A stretch of DNA of 64,000 nt, taken from assembly GCF_900188415.1 (NCBI RefSeq), contig NZ_FZNV01000002.1, positions 663,339 through 727,338 on the forward strand, written 5' to 3'. Within the stretch, counting starts at the first letter, position 1; each line of letters starts with the position of its first letter. The notes below the pieces were generated by a model. That model was given only the letters and a program-made list of their open reading frames with translations, ran no database searches and was not told the DNA's origin. The translations under genes and the position numbers were made by a program. Shown in pieces: positions 1 to 7,559 of this stretch. The DNA comes from Maribacter sedimenticola. GTDB lineage: Bacteria > Bacteroidota > Bacteroidia > Flavobacteriales > Flavobacteriaceae.

Positions 1-1002
1 CCATTTCCTCCTCCTAAAGACGAGAAGTTTACTTTCATCGACCTATTCGCCGGAATTGGCGGCTTTAGATTAGCATTACAAAGTCAAATAGGTAAATGTG
101 TCTTTTCATCCGAGATTGATAATTCCGCTAAAAGAACTTACGAATCAAATTTTGGAGAAGTACCTTTTGGAGATATAAGGGAGTTTACAGGAGAACAAAT
201 TAGTGATTCGGAGTTAGATTTGTTGATTCCTGACCATACAATTTTAACAGGTGGATTTCCATGTCAACCTTTTAGTTTAGCTGGCGTTTCTTCTAGAAAT
301 TCATTAGGTAAATCACATGGTTTTGAAGATAAGGTTAAAGGAAATCTATTCTTTGATATAATGCGAATCGTGTCAGTTAAAAAGCCAGAAGTTATATTCT
401 TGGAAAATGTCAAGAACTTCAAGCGTCATGATGGTGGAAACACATATGATACTGTAAAGTCAGTAATAGAAAACCTGGGATATTCTTTTTTTAGTAAAGT
501 CATAAATTCTAAATCCGTTGTACCTCAAAAACGTGAAAGATTTTATATGGTATGCTTTAAAGATTCCTCTATAGACTTTGAGTTCCCAAATTTTGAAGGG
601 GAACCACTAAAATTAAAATCAATACTTGAAGATAATCCATCTAAAGAATACACTATTTCAGATAAACTTTGGGCAGGGCATCAAAGGCGTACAAAGCGCA
701 ATTTAGAAAGAGGTACAGGTTTTACAGCTTTCACAGCGAATCTCGAAAAGCCTTCAAATACTATAGTTGCTAGATATGGAAAAGATGGTAAGGAATGTTT
801 AGTTCCGCAAGAGGGATTAAACCCAAGAAAACTTACCCCAAGAGAATGTGCAAGATTACAAGGTTTCCCTGAAAGTTATATTCTTCCTTCAAGTAATGCT
901 GCTTCTTATAGACAATTTGGCAACTCTGTTGCTGTGCCCGTAGTCGAAAGTATAGCAAAGAAGATTGTTGAAACTTTAGAGAAAAATAAAATATTACGGT
1001 AG
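1..1002 (+). CDS. DNA (cytosine-5)-methyltransferase, 5' end missing
   Basis: The reading frame is open from the first base of the window, so the true start lies upstream; 333 residues are visible. It shows the ordered C5-methyltransferase motifs: motif I FAGIGGFRLA (visible residues 16-25, SAM binding), motif IV GFPCQPFS with the catalytic Cys at about 88, motif VI ENV at about 135-137, motif VIII QKRERFY, motif IX TPRECARLQGFP and motif X QFGNSVAVPVV near the C terminus. The target recognition region lies between VIII and IX; its specificity cannot be read. It probably protects host DNA from the endonuclease encoded immediately downstream. Confidence 0.95.
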   Translation, partial: PFPPPKDEKFTFIDLFAGIGGFRLALQSQIGKCVFSSEIDNSAKRTYESNFGEVPFGDIREFTGEQISDSELDLLIPDHTILTGGFPCQPFSLAGVSSRNSLGKSHGFEDKVKGNLFFDIMRIVSVKKPEVIFLENVKNFKRHDGGNTYDTVKSVIENLGYSFFSKVINSKSVVPQKRERFYMVCFKDSSIDFEFPNFEGEPLKLKSILEDNPSKEYTISDKLWAGHQRRTKRNLERGTGFTAFTANLEKPSNTIVARYGKDGKECLVPQEGLNPRKLTPRECARLQGFPESYILPSSNAASYRQFGNSVAVPVVESIAKKIVETLEKNKILR

Positions 1003-1003
1003 T

Positions 1004-1867
1004 TTGGATTTTAAAGATTTCCATAAAGATTTTTTTAGCTCTCGTAACGGAGCCTATTCGCGGGTTACGGAAAGAGAAAATTATGATTCCCAAATAACGC
1101 TTACAGATAGCGAGGCTGGAATGGTAGTGGAATATTTTGGCAATGAAAATATTCAAGTCGGAAATGTCGGAAGCAATCCAGATTTGGCTAGTAAGGAATT
1201 CCTGTTGTATCCAAATTTCGATTCCATCTCGTTAAATCTAGTCTATCCAAAACCTGATAAACCTGAACTCAGGCTTTATCTATCCTCACGGAGCGGATTC
1301 AAACCAAAGGGCGGGGATATTTGGTTTATTTACATAAACTTGGATAATCGAATTGTTATAGGTTCAATTGATGAACCTGCATGGAGAACATTAGGACAGA
1401 TTGATTTCGAAGATTTGGAATATCAAGAAATAATCGAAAATACTATTCCCGAAGCATCTGCAATTGATATAGACCCAAAAGGTAAGATAATCACGCAAAC
1501 TTTAAGTGGTAGAACAAGATTTTACAGAGACCCTAGATTGGCGATAATGCGTTTTGATATAACAAGTTATACTTGTGAAATTGACAAATCCCACGAAACA
1601 TTTATTGCTCAAAGAACGAGAAAGCCTTACGTAGAAGCTCATCATTTTATTCCGATAAAGTTTCAAACTTCTTTCGATTATCCCTTAGATAATTTGGATA
1701 ATATAGTTTCGCTATGTCCGAATTGCCACAGAGGAATTCATCATGCGGTAACAGACCATAAGTTAGAACTAATTGAAACTATTTATTCAATTCGCCCAAG
1801 ATTGATAAAAAGCTATTCCTTAGATGACATAGCGCAATATTACAACAGTTTAAAGATTGATGACTAA
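1004..1867 (+). CDS. HNH restriction endonuclease (type II, partner of the methyltransferase)
   Basis: A 287-residue protein with an HNH nuclease core near the C terminus: EAHHFIPI (His213/214), then N233 and a SLCPNCHRGIHH segment with Cys238, Cys241, His242 and His246/247; Cys191 and His197 may help bind zinc. The N-terminal two thirds has no family I recognise and could carry DNA recognition. The start is a TTG one base after the methyltransferase stop; the next in-frame ATG is at residue 40, so the TTG start is favoured and implies translational coupling. The methyltransferase-then-HNH order is typical of type II restriction-modification pairs. Restriction activity and cut site are inferred, not seen. 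Confidence 0.82.
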   Translation: MDFKDFHKDFFSSRNGAYSRVTERENYDSQITLTDSEAGMVVEYFGNENIQVGNVGSNPDLASKEFLLYPNFDSISLNLVYPKPDKPELRLYLSSRSGFKPKGGDIWFIYINLDNRIVIGSIDEPAWRTLGQIDFEDLEYQEIIENTIPEASAIDIDPKGKIITQTLSGRTRFYRDPRLAIMRFDITSYTCEIDKSHETFIAQRTRKPYVEAHHFIPIKFQTSFDYPLDNLDNIVSLCPNCHRGIHHAVTDHKLELIETIYSIRPRLIKSYSLDDIAQYYNSLKIDD

Positions 1868-2190
1868 ACCCATTCCACACACATTACACTCCCCTCCTAC
1901 CGTCGGCTCGCATAATAAGTGTTTATTCATTCCTTGTTTATTATTTTTTAAAGGTATTCATGAATCTCAAAGCGAAATTGCTTTTCGATTTCTTTACCTT
2001 TAGAGAAGAAACTTTTTAGAAGAAAAATTTAAAGAAAGTGAAGTCTCAATTACTTTGCTTTACCCAAGCAAAGTGCCATAATGCAAGACATTATGATACA
2101 AAAATGTATCATAATCAGACGTTATATAAAATAGCGATAAGTTATAGTAATATTTTTTGGAATACTATTAAAAATAAAGCTGGTGAGTAA
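1868..2190. other. Intergenic region with repeat copy 1
   Basis: There is no convincing gene in this 323-bp stretch. It holds a degenerate repeat (1870-2133), a perfect 8-bp inverted repeat ctttgctt/aagcaaag (2053-2060 / 2066-2073, loop taccc), and the hairpin-containing 41-bp repeat end. It lies downstream of both neighbouring genes, which converge on it. Confidence 0.7.
1870..2133 (+). repeat. Degenerate ~250-bp direct repeat, copy 1
   Basis: It begins with a 16-bp block ccattccacacacatt (1870-1885) and ends with a 41-bp block (2093-2133) found again at 3073-3088 and 3270-3310 in the same orientation. The 41-bp blocks differ at one base. The terminal block contains the palindrome atgataca-aaaa-tgtatcat; in this copy the stem extends to 11 bp (2090-2115). 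The DNA between the two blocks is only weakly similar between copies. The two copies flank the gene at 2191-2988. Confidence 0.8.
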
Positions 2191-2988
2191 CTAAATTCTT
2201 TCAATTTCTTCAACAACTTGTCCGTTCTCGCGAACGACCATCTTTATAATCTTAGCTTCAGCATTTTTAATAAATTCAAAGGTTAGTGGCGCTTCGGTGC
2301 TAAAAAACAGATTTTGTGACATAGGTTGAATAATCAACTGCATTTCACCGGAAACCATTTGTAGAGCGTTTTCTTTTTTTGAAATACTTACACTTGTGGT
2401 TGTACTTTTATATTCGCCAACATATTCCGCTAGTATGTTATCTGCCAATGAAATTGCTGTATGTTCACGGATTTCTTGTTTTGGTTGTTTGTGGTTATAG
2501 CTCAATACACGTTTCAATTGCCAAGTTTCATTTTTAAGGATATAAAGATGAGTGAATGTAGCTGCGCTGGTTAGATATACCTCTTTATTTATTTCTTTTA
2601 TATAAAACTCATGTAAACCGTTTTGAATGGCTCCATATAAAACCCCATTATTGTATAGAGGGTATACCTCTACACTACTTTCAATTAATTTACGAATGGG
2701 TTTCATATTTGGGTTTGAGCAAATATTTTGCTGAAGCGCCTTAAAAAAATCTTTCTTGGTAGTGCTTGGTCCACTTTGGTCGTGATAAAACTCAAGATCT
2801 TCACTTATGTAATCTTCCATATCGGAAAGCACACACTTATTGAAACCATTCTCAAAAAGGATACTATCTATTTTTTTTATGTTCTGGTATAATTCTGATG
2901 AAGGTTCTACTTGGGAATTACCGCTTTTAAACAAGAAAATTGCGATTAATAAGAGAAGTGTTGTCTTAGAAGCGGATTTATTTTTCAT
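2191..2988 (-). CDS. Secreted SnoaL/DUF4440-like (NTF2-fold) protein
   Basis: 265 residues with a Sec signal peptide (LLLLIAIFLFKSGNSQ, about 10-26). Residues about 30-175 look like a DUF4440/SnoaL-type NTF2 fold: an N-terminal helix ending DSILFENGFNKC, an SEDLEFYHDQSG strand-loop, and the late strand NETWQLKRVLSYNH. The C-terminal 80 residues (EYVGEYKSTTTSVSI onwards) resemble the small beta domain often found after DUF3471/beta-lactamase-related proteins. No catalytic residues can be assigned. It is a lone gene, flanked by the two repeat copies, and may be a cassette-like insertion. Confidence 0.65.
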   Translation of the reverse strand: MKNKSASKTTLLLLIAIFLFKSGNSQVEPSSELYQNIKKIDSILFENGFNKCVLSDMEDYISEDLEFYHDQSGPSTTKKDFFKALQQNICSNPNMKPIRKLIESSVEVYPLYNNGVLYGAIQNGLHEFYIKEINKEVYLTSAATFTHLYILKNETWQLKRVLSYNHKQPKQEIREHTAISLADNILAEYVGEYKSTTTSVSISKKENALQMVSGEMQLIIQPMSQNLFFSTEAPLTFEFIKNAEAKIIKMVVRENGQVVEEIERI

Positions 2989-3511
2989 GAATATCTATTA
3001 AGTTAATTCCTTCTAAAGATGAATGTAGTTTATTATTGTTACAGACACGATGAAACATTGGAACTTAAAATACCATTCCACACACATTGCCCTACTCAAT
3101 TGTTTCGGATAAATAAAGTACCATTACCTTATGAAAAGAAAACTTTTAGAAAGAAATCCAAAAAAGATGGTTACAACTTTGCCAACGCACCATCTCGTTC
3201 AAAAAATAAGATTCTCAATCTTTATTTTTATGCCGCAACCAAATCTCAAGTTACATTACGCGGAACAAAATGATACAAAAATGTATCATAATCATACGTT
3301 ATATAAAATATCAAAAAGTTAACCCTAATTTTAGATTAGTCATAGCTTAAATGTAGCTGTTGCCAATAGTTCTCATATTATTTATAACGTTAAGAATTAT
3401 TTTTCTGCGGACCGTATGCAGGTAGTTTATACTATCTGTTTGATAAATAAATTATTTTCAGACTGCAATGGTTTCTGAACTTCGACCTAAAAAAAACATA
3501 AAATCAAAACT
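2989..3511. other. Intergenic region with repeat copy 2
   Basis: No gene is supported. The left end is the upstream region of the minus-strand DUF4440 gene. The middle holds repeat copy 2 (3073-3310). An 84-codon plus-strand reading frame from 3019 lies mostly inside the repeat, shows no domain, and is judged not to be a gene. Nothing is recognisable in 3311-3511. Confidence 0.65.
3073..3310 (+). repeat. Degenerate ~250-bp direct repeat, copy 2
   Basis: It begins with the same 16-bp block as copy 1 (3073-3088) and ends with the 41-bp block at 3270-3310, which has one mismatch to copy 1 and contains the hairpin atgataca-aaaa-tgtatcat (3270-3289) followed by an acgttatataaaata tail. The interior is diverged, with some shared A-rich text around ttttagaa. 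Confidence 0.8.
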
Positions 3512-4012
3512 TTACTCTTCTTTTTCATATAAGTATACCCGTTCAAAATCTTCATCCTCGTTTTTAAAGGTAAGATAGATGGTATCCACAACACTATCGC
3601 TGCCTTCCATATATCTGTAAGCGATATTGAATTCGTTGGTGTAAACAGTACCAGAAGATGTTCCCGTAATGTTTAAGATTAACGTTACTTCTTCATCGTC
3701 CCAATCCCAACTACCTACAAAAGTTTCGGGACTACAGCTTTCCAATGCCTCGGTATAGAAATAGGCGGTACCTATATAATCACCCGAATAATCAAAATTA
3801 AAGTCCTTGTCATCGTACGGGTCCAGCGTAAATTCAGAATAGGTAGTTTTGTCACAAGGTATAATATTCTGTCTTCCATCAAAGGTGATGGATGTTAATT
3901 TCCACTTCCCTTTTATTTGTACAATCAGGTCTTCTTCATGTTCTATTTCTATGAGCGAACATTGTGTTGTAAGTGCCAACACGAATATGGCAATCAGAAT
4001 TTTTAATTTCAT
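3512..4012 (-). CDS. Lipocalin-like lipoprotein
   Basis: 166 residues. The N terminus MKLKILIAIFVLALTTQC is an SPII signal with the lipid-bearing Cys at 18. The following IKGKWKLTSITFDG segment is the usual opening of lipocalin-like (DUF5004/lipocalin_4-type) lipoproteins of Bacteroidota, followed by beta-rich sequence with a conserved-looking GSWDWDDEEVTLIL strand. Cys53 and Cys93 could form a disulphide. It is predicted to be membrane-anchored. No ligand or role can be given. It is a single gene with no operon partner. Confidence 0.7.
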   Translation of the reverse strand: MKLKILIAIFVLALTTQCSLIEIEHEEDLIVQIKGKWKLTSITFDGRQNIIPCDKTTYSEFTLDPYDDKDFNFDYSGDYIGTAYFYTEALESCSPETFVGSWDWDDEEVTLILNITGTSSGTVYTNEFNIAYRYMEGSDSVVDTIYLTFKNEDEDFERVYLYEKEE

Positions 4013-4183
4013 ACGACTGCTTTTAAGCCAAAACTACTTTTGAACAGGGTCGTATACAATACCCGCTATTGGGTAGATTTTATTTACAAATACGTTGTGC
4101 TACCTATTTCCACATCAGGTTTACAAACCAAAGGAATTTAGGGCGATGTTGAATGGAACAATTTTAAAGTTTAAGGCCGTAAA

Positions 4184-5437
4184 CTATTTGAATACACCTT
4201 CTAGGTTTTCCAGCACGCCTAGCGCAGCACTTTCGCCAGCTAGCATTGCGGCATTTAAAGAGCCGTTTAACTGTACATCCCCGGCCAAATAAATAGTCTC
4301 GGTCAATCGTGTTTCAGAAGGTGGTACTTCATATTGTACTTCGCTCAGTTTTGGTAAGGACATGGGAATATGGTAATGTTTTAAGAAGGTACATGAAGTT
4401 ATGCCACAATAGGTACTTAATTCTTGTTGAACGCCATTTATAAGCTCTTTTCCAGATAATCCTTTATTGTTGATTACCGTTACCGAAAGTAATTCCTTAG
4501 CTCCGCTTACCTTAGTTTCAAGACTTGAAGGATAAAAAATAGTATTGATCATCGAATCCGTTTCTGGAAGAAGTCCCACTAATTTTTTATTGATTTTTCT
4601 GTTATCGGTTTCAAAATAAAGGGTATCGCAACCATGCCATTCCGTAGCTTGGTTCTTTAGATTTCCAATGAGTTGACTAGGTGCTGTAGCAACGATCGTA
4701 AAATCGCTTTCTAACGTAGTACCGTTAGCAAGTAGTATTTCTTTTTCGCTAACGGAAGTTACGGCGGTATTATATTGTATAGAAGTGTTTTTTAACCGAC
4801 GGACCAATTGTTTGGGAATTTCTTCCATTCCTCCTTTAGGCACGGCAGCATCACCTTCACCGAACATTTTATAGACAAATAGGAACATTCTACTGGATGT
4901 TTCTAGCTGGTCTTCAAGAAAAATACCGCCAAAGAACGGTTTAAAAAAGTCATGTATCATACCTGCTGAAAAGCCAAAATTCTTTAAGTAGGTAAGGGTG
5001 GTTTCTTCCTTTGTTGCAAAAATTTCTGAAAGGGATTTATTTTTAAGTGTTGTGTTTAATAGTAAAATTTTCAGTTTGTCGGAAACGGTACCAATATTTG
5101 CAAAAAGCGTTGAGAATATGAGACTTATATCTCTAAGCGGGTCACCTATAATGTGTTGTTTCCTATTCTTAAAAATAACCGCGCCAGGTAAAAAGCGTTG
5201 TAGCTCCAAAGCATTGAAATTGAGATATTTCTGAGCGGTAGGATAAGCGGTAAGCAGCACTTGAAACCCGTGGTCTAATTGATATCCATTGATAATATCC
5301 GTCTTGACCCTACCTCCTGCCCTTTCGGTTGCTTCAAGTATTATGGGAGAAAATCCGTTTTGTTCCAATACAATGGCAGCTATTAATCCACTAATTCCGG
5401 CGCCAACGATATGTATTCTATAGTCCTGTTTGTTCAC
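4184..5437 (-). CDS. FAD-dependent amine oxidase / phytoene desaturase-like oxidoreductase
   Basis: 417 residues. The N-terminal Rossmann motif is HIVGAGISGLIAA (residues 9-21), followed by the acidic ribose-binding residue in ILEATERAGGRV (the GG-doublet motif of the flavin monooxidase/phytoene desaturase superfamily). Near the C terminus, TIYLAGDVQLNGSLNAAMLAG forms the second FAD-binding segment. The substrate is not evident; the family includes protoporphyrinogen oxidases, carotenoid desaturases and amine oxidases, and the length fits the short bacterial members. No signal peptide is seen, so it should be cytoplasmic. It is divergent from the DoxX-like gene at 5534 across 96 bp. Confidence 0.85.
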   Translation of the reverse strand: MNKQDYRIHIVGAGISGLIAAIVLEQNGFSPIILEATERAGGRVKTDIINGYQLDHGFQVLLTAYPTAQKYLNFNALELQRFLPGAVIFKNRKQHIIGDPLRDISLIFSTLFANIGTVSDKLKILLLNTTLKNKSLSEIFATKEETTLTYLKNFGFSAGMIHDFFKPFFGGIFLEDQLETSSRMFLFVYKMFGEGDAAVPKGGMEEIPKQLVRRLKNTSIQYNTAVTSVSEKEILLANGTTLESDFTIVATAPSQLIGNLKNQATEWHGCDTLYFETDNRKINKKLVGLLPETDSMINTIFYPSSLETKVSGAKELLSVTVINNKGLSGKELINGVQQELSTYCGITSCTFLKHYHIPMSLPKLSEVQYEVPPSETRLTETIYLAGDVQLNGSLNAAMLAGESAALGVLENLEGVFK

Positions 5438-5483
5438 GATTTATTTTGTTTAACTAATTTTAAATAAAAATAAACAAAAATAG

Positions 5484-5491
5484 TATATTTG
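5484..5491 (+). promoter_or_regulatory. Candidate -7 element (TAnnTTTG)
   Basis: The octamer tatatttg matches the Bacteroidota sigma-A -7 consensus and lies 42 bp upstream of the DoxX-like start. No clear -33 element was found at the usual spacing. Confidence 0.45.
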
Positions 5492-5533
5492 AAAGAAGGT
5501 TAATAGTGACCTTTAAAACAAAACTACTTTAAT

Positions 5534-5896
5534 ATGAATTATTTTCTTATTGCTTGTCAATTAATAGTTGGACTAAGCATACTCAATGTTTGGCTAATAC
5601 AGTATAAAAAAGAAACGAAATGGCGTGGCGGAAATGCCAAAACGATTATTGAAGAATTCAAGGTCTATGGGCTTTCTGAAACGATGTGCTATATCGTTGG
5701 GTTTCTAAAGGTAACCCTTGCAATTTTGCTAATGGTAGGTATTTGGGTGCCTAAATTAACACAACCTGCTGCTTTAGGGTTGGCTGCTTTATTGTTGGGT
5801 TCTATAGTTATGCATCTTAAGATTCAAGACCCTTTGTTCAAATCTTTTCCTGCAGCCTTGTTTTTAACATTATGCCTGTTAATTGTCTTTTTGTAG
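5534..5896 (+). CDS. DoxX-like integral membrane protein
   Basis: 120 residues with about four hydrophobic helices: residues 4-22, 47-72 (broken), 75-95 and 100-119. The layout and the GLSETMCYIVGFLKVTLAILLMVGIW segment match DoxX-like small membrane proteins. The function of this subgroup is unknown; DoxX relatives have been linked to quinone- or thiol-dependent redox at the membrane. It converges on another DoxX-like gene with only 5 bp between the stop codons. Confidence 0.75.
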   Translation: MNYFLIACQLIVGLSILNVWLIQYKKETKWRGGNAKTIIEEFKVYGLSETMCYIVGFLKVTLAILLMVGIWVPKLTQPAALGLAALLLGSIVMHLKIQDPLFKSFPAALFLTLCLLIVFL

Positions 5897-5901
5897 CAGT
5901 A

Positions 5902-6261
5902 TTACAAAATATATTGTTGGTAATAACGATACGCTATAAATAGATTTATTAGCGCAAGAACTAGCGAAGGCAAAGACGCTGAAATACTATCGTTTATCTT
6001 TATTCTGACCCCAAAGCCCAAAAGCATTAGGAGCGATAGTCCTGCGGCAGAAATTAGGACTAATAAGGGTGACATAAAAAATCCAAAAATTAAACCTAAT
6101 GCTCCGGTAAGCTGAAGATATGCCGTTATAACTCTTTGTTTACTTAAGCCAAACCGAATAAACTCATCATTCATTTTTTGGGAAAATAAACATTCAAATC
6201 CATAGTACAGGAAACCTATGCTCGATATTAAAATGGCTATGTTCAAAAAGATCATTAACAA
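5902..6261 (-). CDS. DoxX-like integral membrane protein
   Basis: 119 residues with four predicted transmembrane helices (about 3-22, 45-65, 66-86 and 95-113), typical of the DoxX-like family: QRVITAYLQLTGALGLIFGFF resembles the second-helix region of its neighbour. It is convergent with the plus-strand DoxX-like gene and, on its own strand, lies downstream of the small Lacal_2735-type gene (33 bp gap), with which it may be co-transcribed. No catalytic residues can be assigned. Confidence 0.7.
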   Translation of the reverse strand: MLMIFLNIAILISSIGFLYYGFECLFSQKMNDEFIRFGLSKQRVITAYLQLTGALGLIFGFFMSPLLVLISAAGLSLLMLLGFGVRIKINDSISASLPSLVLALINLFIAYRYYQQYIL

Positions 6262-6294
6262 TGGATTGGAGTTGTTCTATATAAAAACAACTAA

Positions 6295-6468
6295 TTAATC
6301 AAGTAGTTCTATTTTTTTCATTATTTCATCGGCTTCAAACGTTTTTTGATCACTCATTTTTCTGTTTGTAGTGGACAAGGTATGCGCTTCTTTCAATAAC
6401 TTTTCATATTGAGATTGCAATTTTTCTTTTTCCGACTTCATTTTAAATATTCCGAACATAGTTTTCAT
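6295..6468 (-). CDS. Small Lacal_2735-family protein
   Basis: A 57-residue gene, read from the reverse strand. The protein starts MKTMFGIFK and is strongly charged and helical: KSEKEKLQSQYEKLLKEAH, then LSTTNRKMSDQKTFEADEIMKKIE. This matches my recollection of the small flavobacterial protein family named after Lacal_2735 (MFGIFKKKSEKEKL..., LST.NRK.SD.K..EA...MKKIE). A second in-frame Met (residue 4) could be the start. It is probably a single coiled-coil hairpin in the cytoplasm; its role is unknown. Confidence 0.8.
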   Translation of the reverse strand: MKTMFGIFKMKSEKEKLQSQYEKLLKEAHTLSTTNRKMSDQKTFEADEIMKKIELLD

Positions 6469-6680
6469 ATTTCTGATGAATAAACCTCTGCAAAGTATAC
6501 ATCAAAAATACAAAATGTTTAATTATATATCATTATAATTAAACAAAATAAACAATCTTTAAATTAGGGTTAACTCAATTGTGCTAAAACGCACTAAAGG
6601 TTAGGGTTGGATTACAAACCAGGTTCCTGCGTATTATTAAAAAAATAGGATGATCAAACTTTACCCTAAACGGTTCACTT

Positions 6681-7280
6681 TTAATAATACAACCTAAAAT
6701 CTAACAATTTACAGACATTGTAATGCCTTTGGTGTAGCTCTTCGACTACATCGAACATATTATCATCTTCTTTAAATAAGTTGAAGAATGCCTCATCTAG
6801 GTTGGCACTACTTACTCCGTTGTATGCATTACCATAACCAGAAATAGCTTTGGCATTGGTGATATCCAAGAAGTATTGTGCTTCCTCCTCGTCCAAATCC
6901 AAAATTTTGGCATTGGAGAAATGTAGAATCTTTCCTTTTAATCGACCTTCAAATAGCTCAGCAATTTCTTGTAGCGTATAATAGTAATCGTTTAGGCAGA
7001 TACTATTGGCTTCACCGGCCATGACCAAATAAATGATTTCATAGTCCTTAAAATTATGGTCATCCAAAACCAGCGCGTTCAGGCTATCCTCAAGTCCTTC
7101 AATAGTGTCGCATGTTTTATAAATACTTGCTATGCCATATTTCATGGCCAGTTGCGTCAAACTTTTTTGAGCTTCGGTAACCTTGTCGGTTTCTATATCT
7201 TGAACGCCTTCCAAACAATAAATGAAATTTTCTTCATCCGTAAATTGTTCTTGGGGTAATTGGTGTCTTTTCTCTAGCAA
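6681..7280 (-). CDS. Conserved protein of unknown function (DUF6642-like)
   Basis: 199 residues, acidic, with no signal peptide or membrane segment. The order is: LPQEQFTDEENFIYCLEGVQDI; a helix with LTQLAMKYGIASIYKTC; alternating strand and helix (YEIIYLVMAGEANSICLNDYYYTLQEIAELFEGRLKGKILHFSN); and DITNAKAISGYGNAYNGV. The pattern looks like an alpha/beta fold and the name DUF6642 is from memory of similar flavobacterial proteins. A resemblance to caspase-like (CHAT) folds is possible, but no His-Cys dyad is assured. It is a single gene. Confidence 0.6.
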   Translation of the reverse strand: MLEKRHQLPQEQFTDEENFIYCLEGVQDIETDKVTEAQKSLTQLAMKYGIASIYKTCDTIEGLEDSLNALVLDDHNFKDYEIIYLVMAGEANSICLNDYYYTLQEIAELFEGRLKGKILHFSNAKILDLDEEEAQYFLDITNAKAISGYGNAYNGVSSANLDEAFFNLFKEDDNMFDVVEELHQRHYNVCKLLDFRLYY

Positions 7281-7428
7281 GATTCTGTAATTAATTGAAC
7301 CACAAAATTACTGTAACTCTTTTTGTCTTTTTAGCGATTTTGCATAAAAATCTGTTTCAAACACCTTACTTTTCTTCCTACCTAATGACTAAAAACTATA
7401 GCATACCAACATGATAGATTTAATAAAA

Positions 7429-7477
7429 AGTCCCTGTATACCCTTCAGCTATTAACCGATTATTGTATACAGAGACT
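7429..7477. repeat. Inverted repeat, possible transcript 3' structure
   Basis: agtccctgtatac (7429-7441) and gtatacagagact (7465-7477) pair over 13 bp with one G-T wobble across a 23-bp loop. It lies about 80 bp downstream of the peroxidase gene stop on the minus strand. There is no clear U-tract, so it is a weak terminator candidate or a processing structure. Confidence 0.4.
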
Positions 7478-7559
7478 GTAAGAAGTGCACTTATGTGATC
7501 CTATTTTCTTAGTGCTAAAATTATATAATAACAGTTCAATAATGAGCTGCAAATCTTGA

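Noticed and set aside
2090-2133. Reading the 41-bp repeat end as an integron attC site
   Set aside because: The GTTRRRY/RYYYAAC core is not met in either copy and no integrase is present in the window; reported only as a hairpin repeat.
3019-3273. 84-codon plus-strand reading frame
   Set aside because: It lies mainly inside repeat copy 2, has no recognisable domain, and its text follows the repeat; judged a chance frame.
3317-6575. 15-bp inverted match agttaaccctaattt (3317-3331) and aaattagggttaact (6561-6575)
   Set aside because: A short AT-rich match at 3.2 kb distance with no other shared features; not enough to claim an element.
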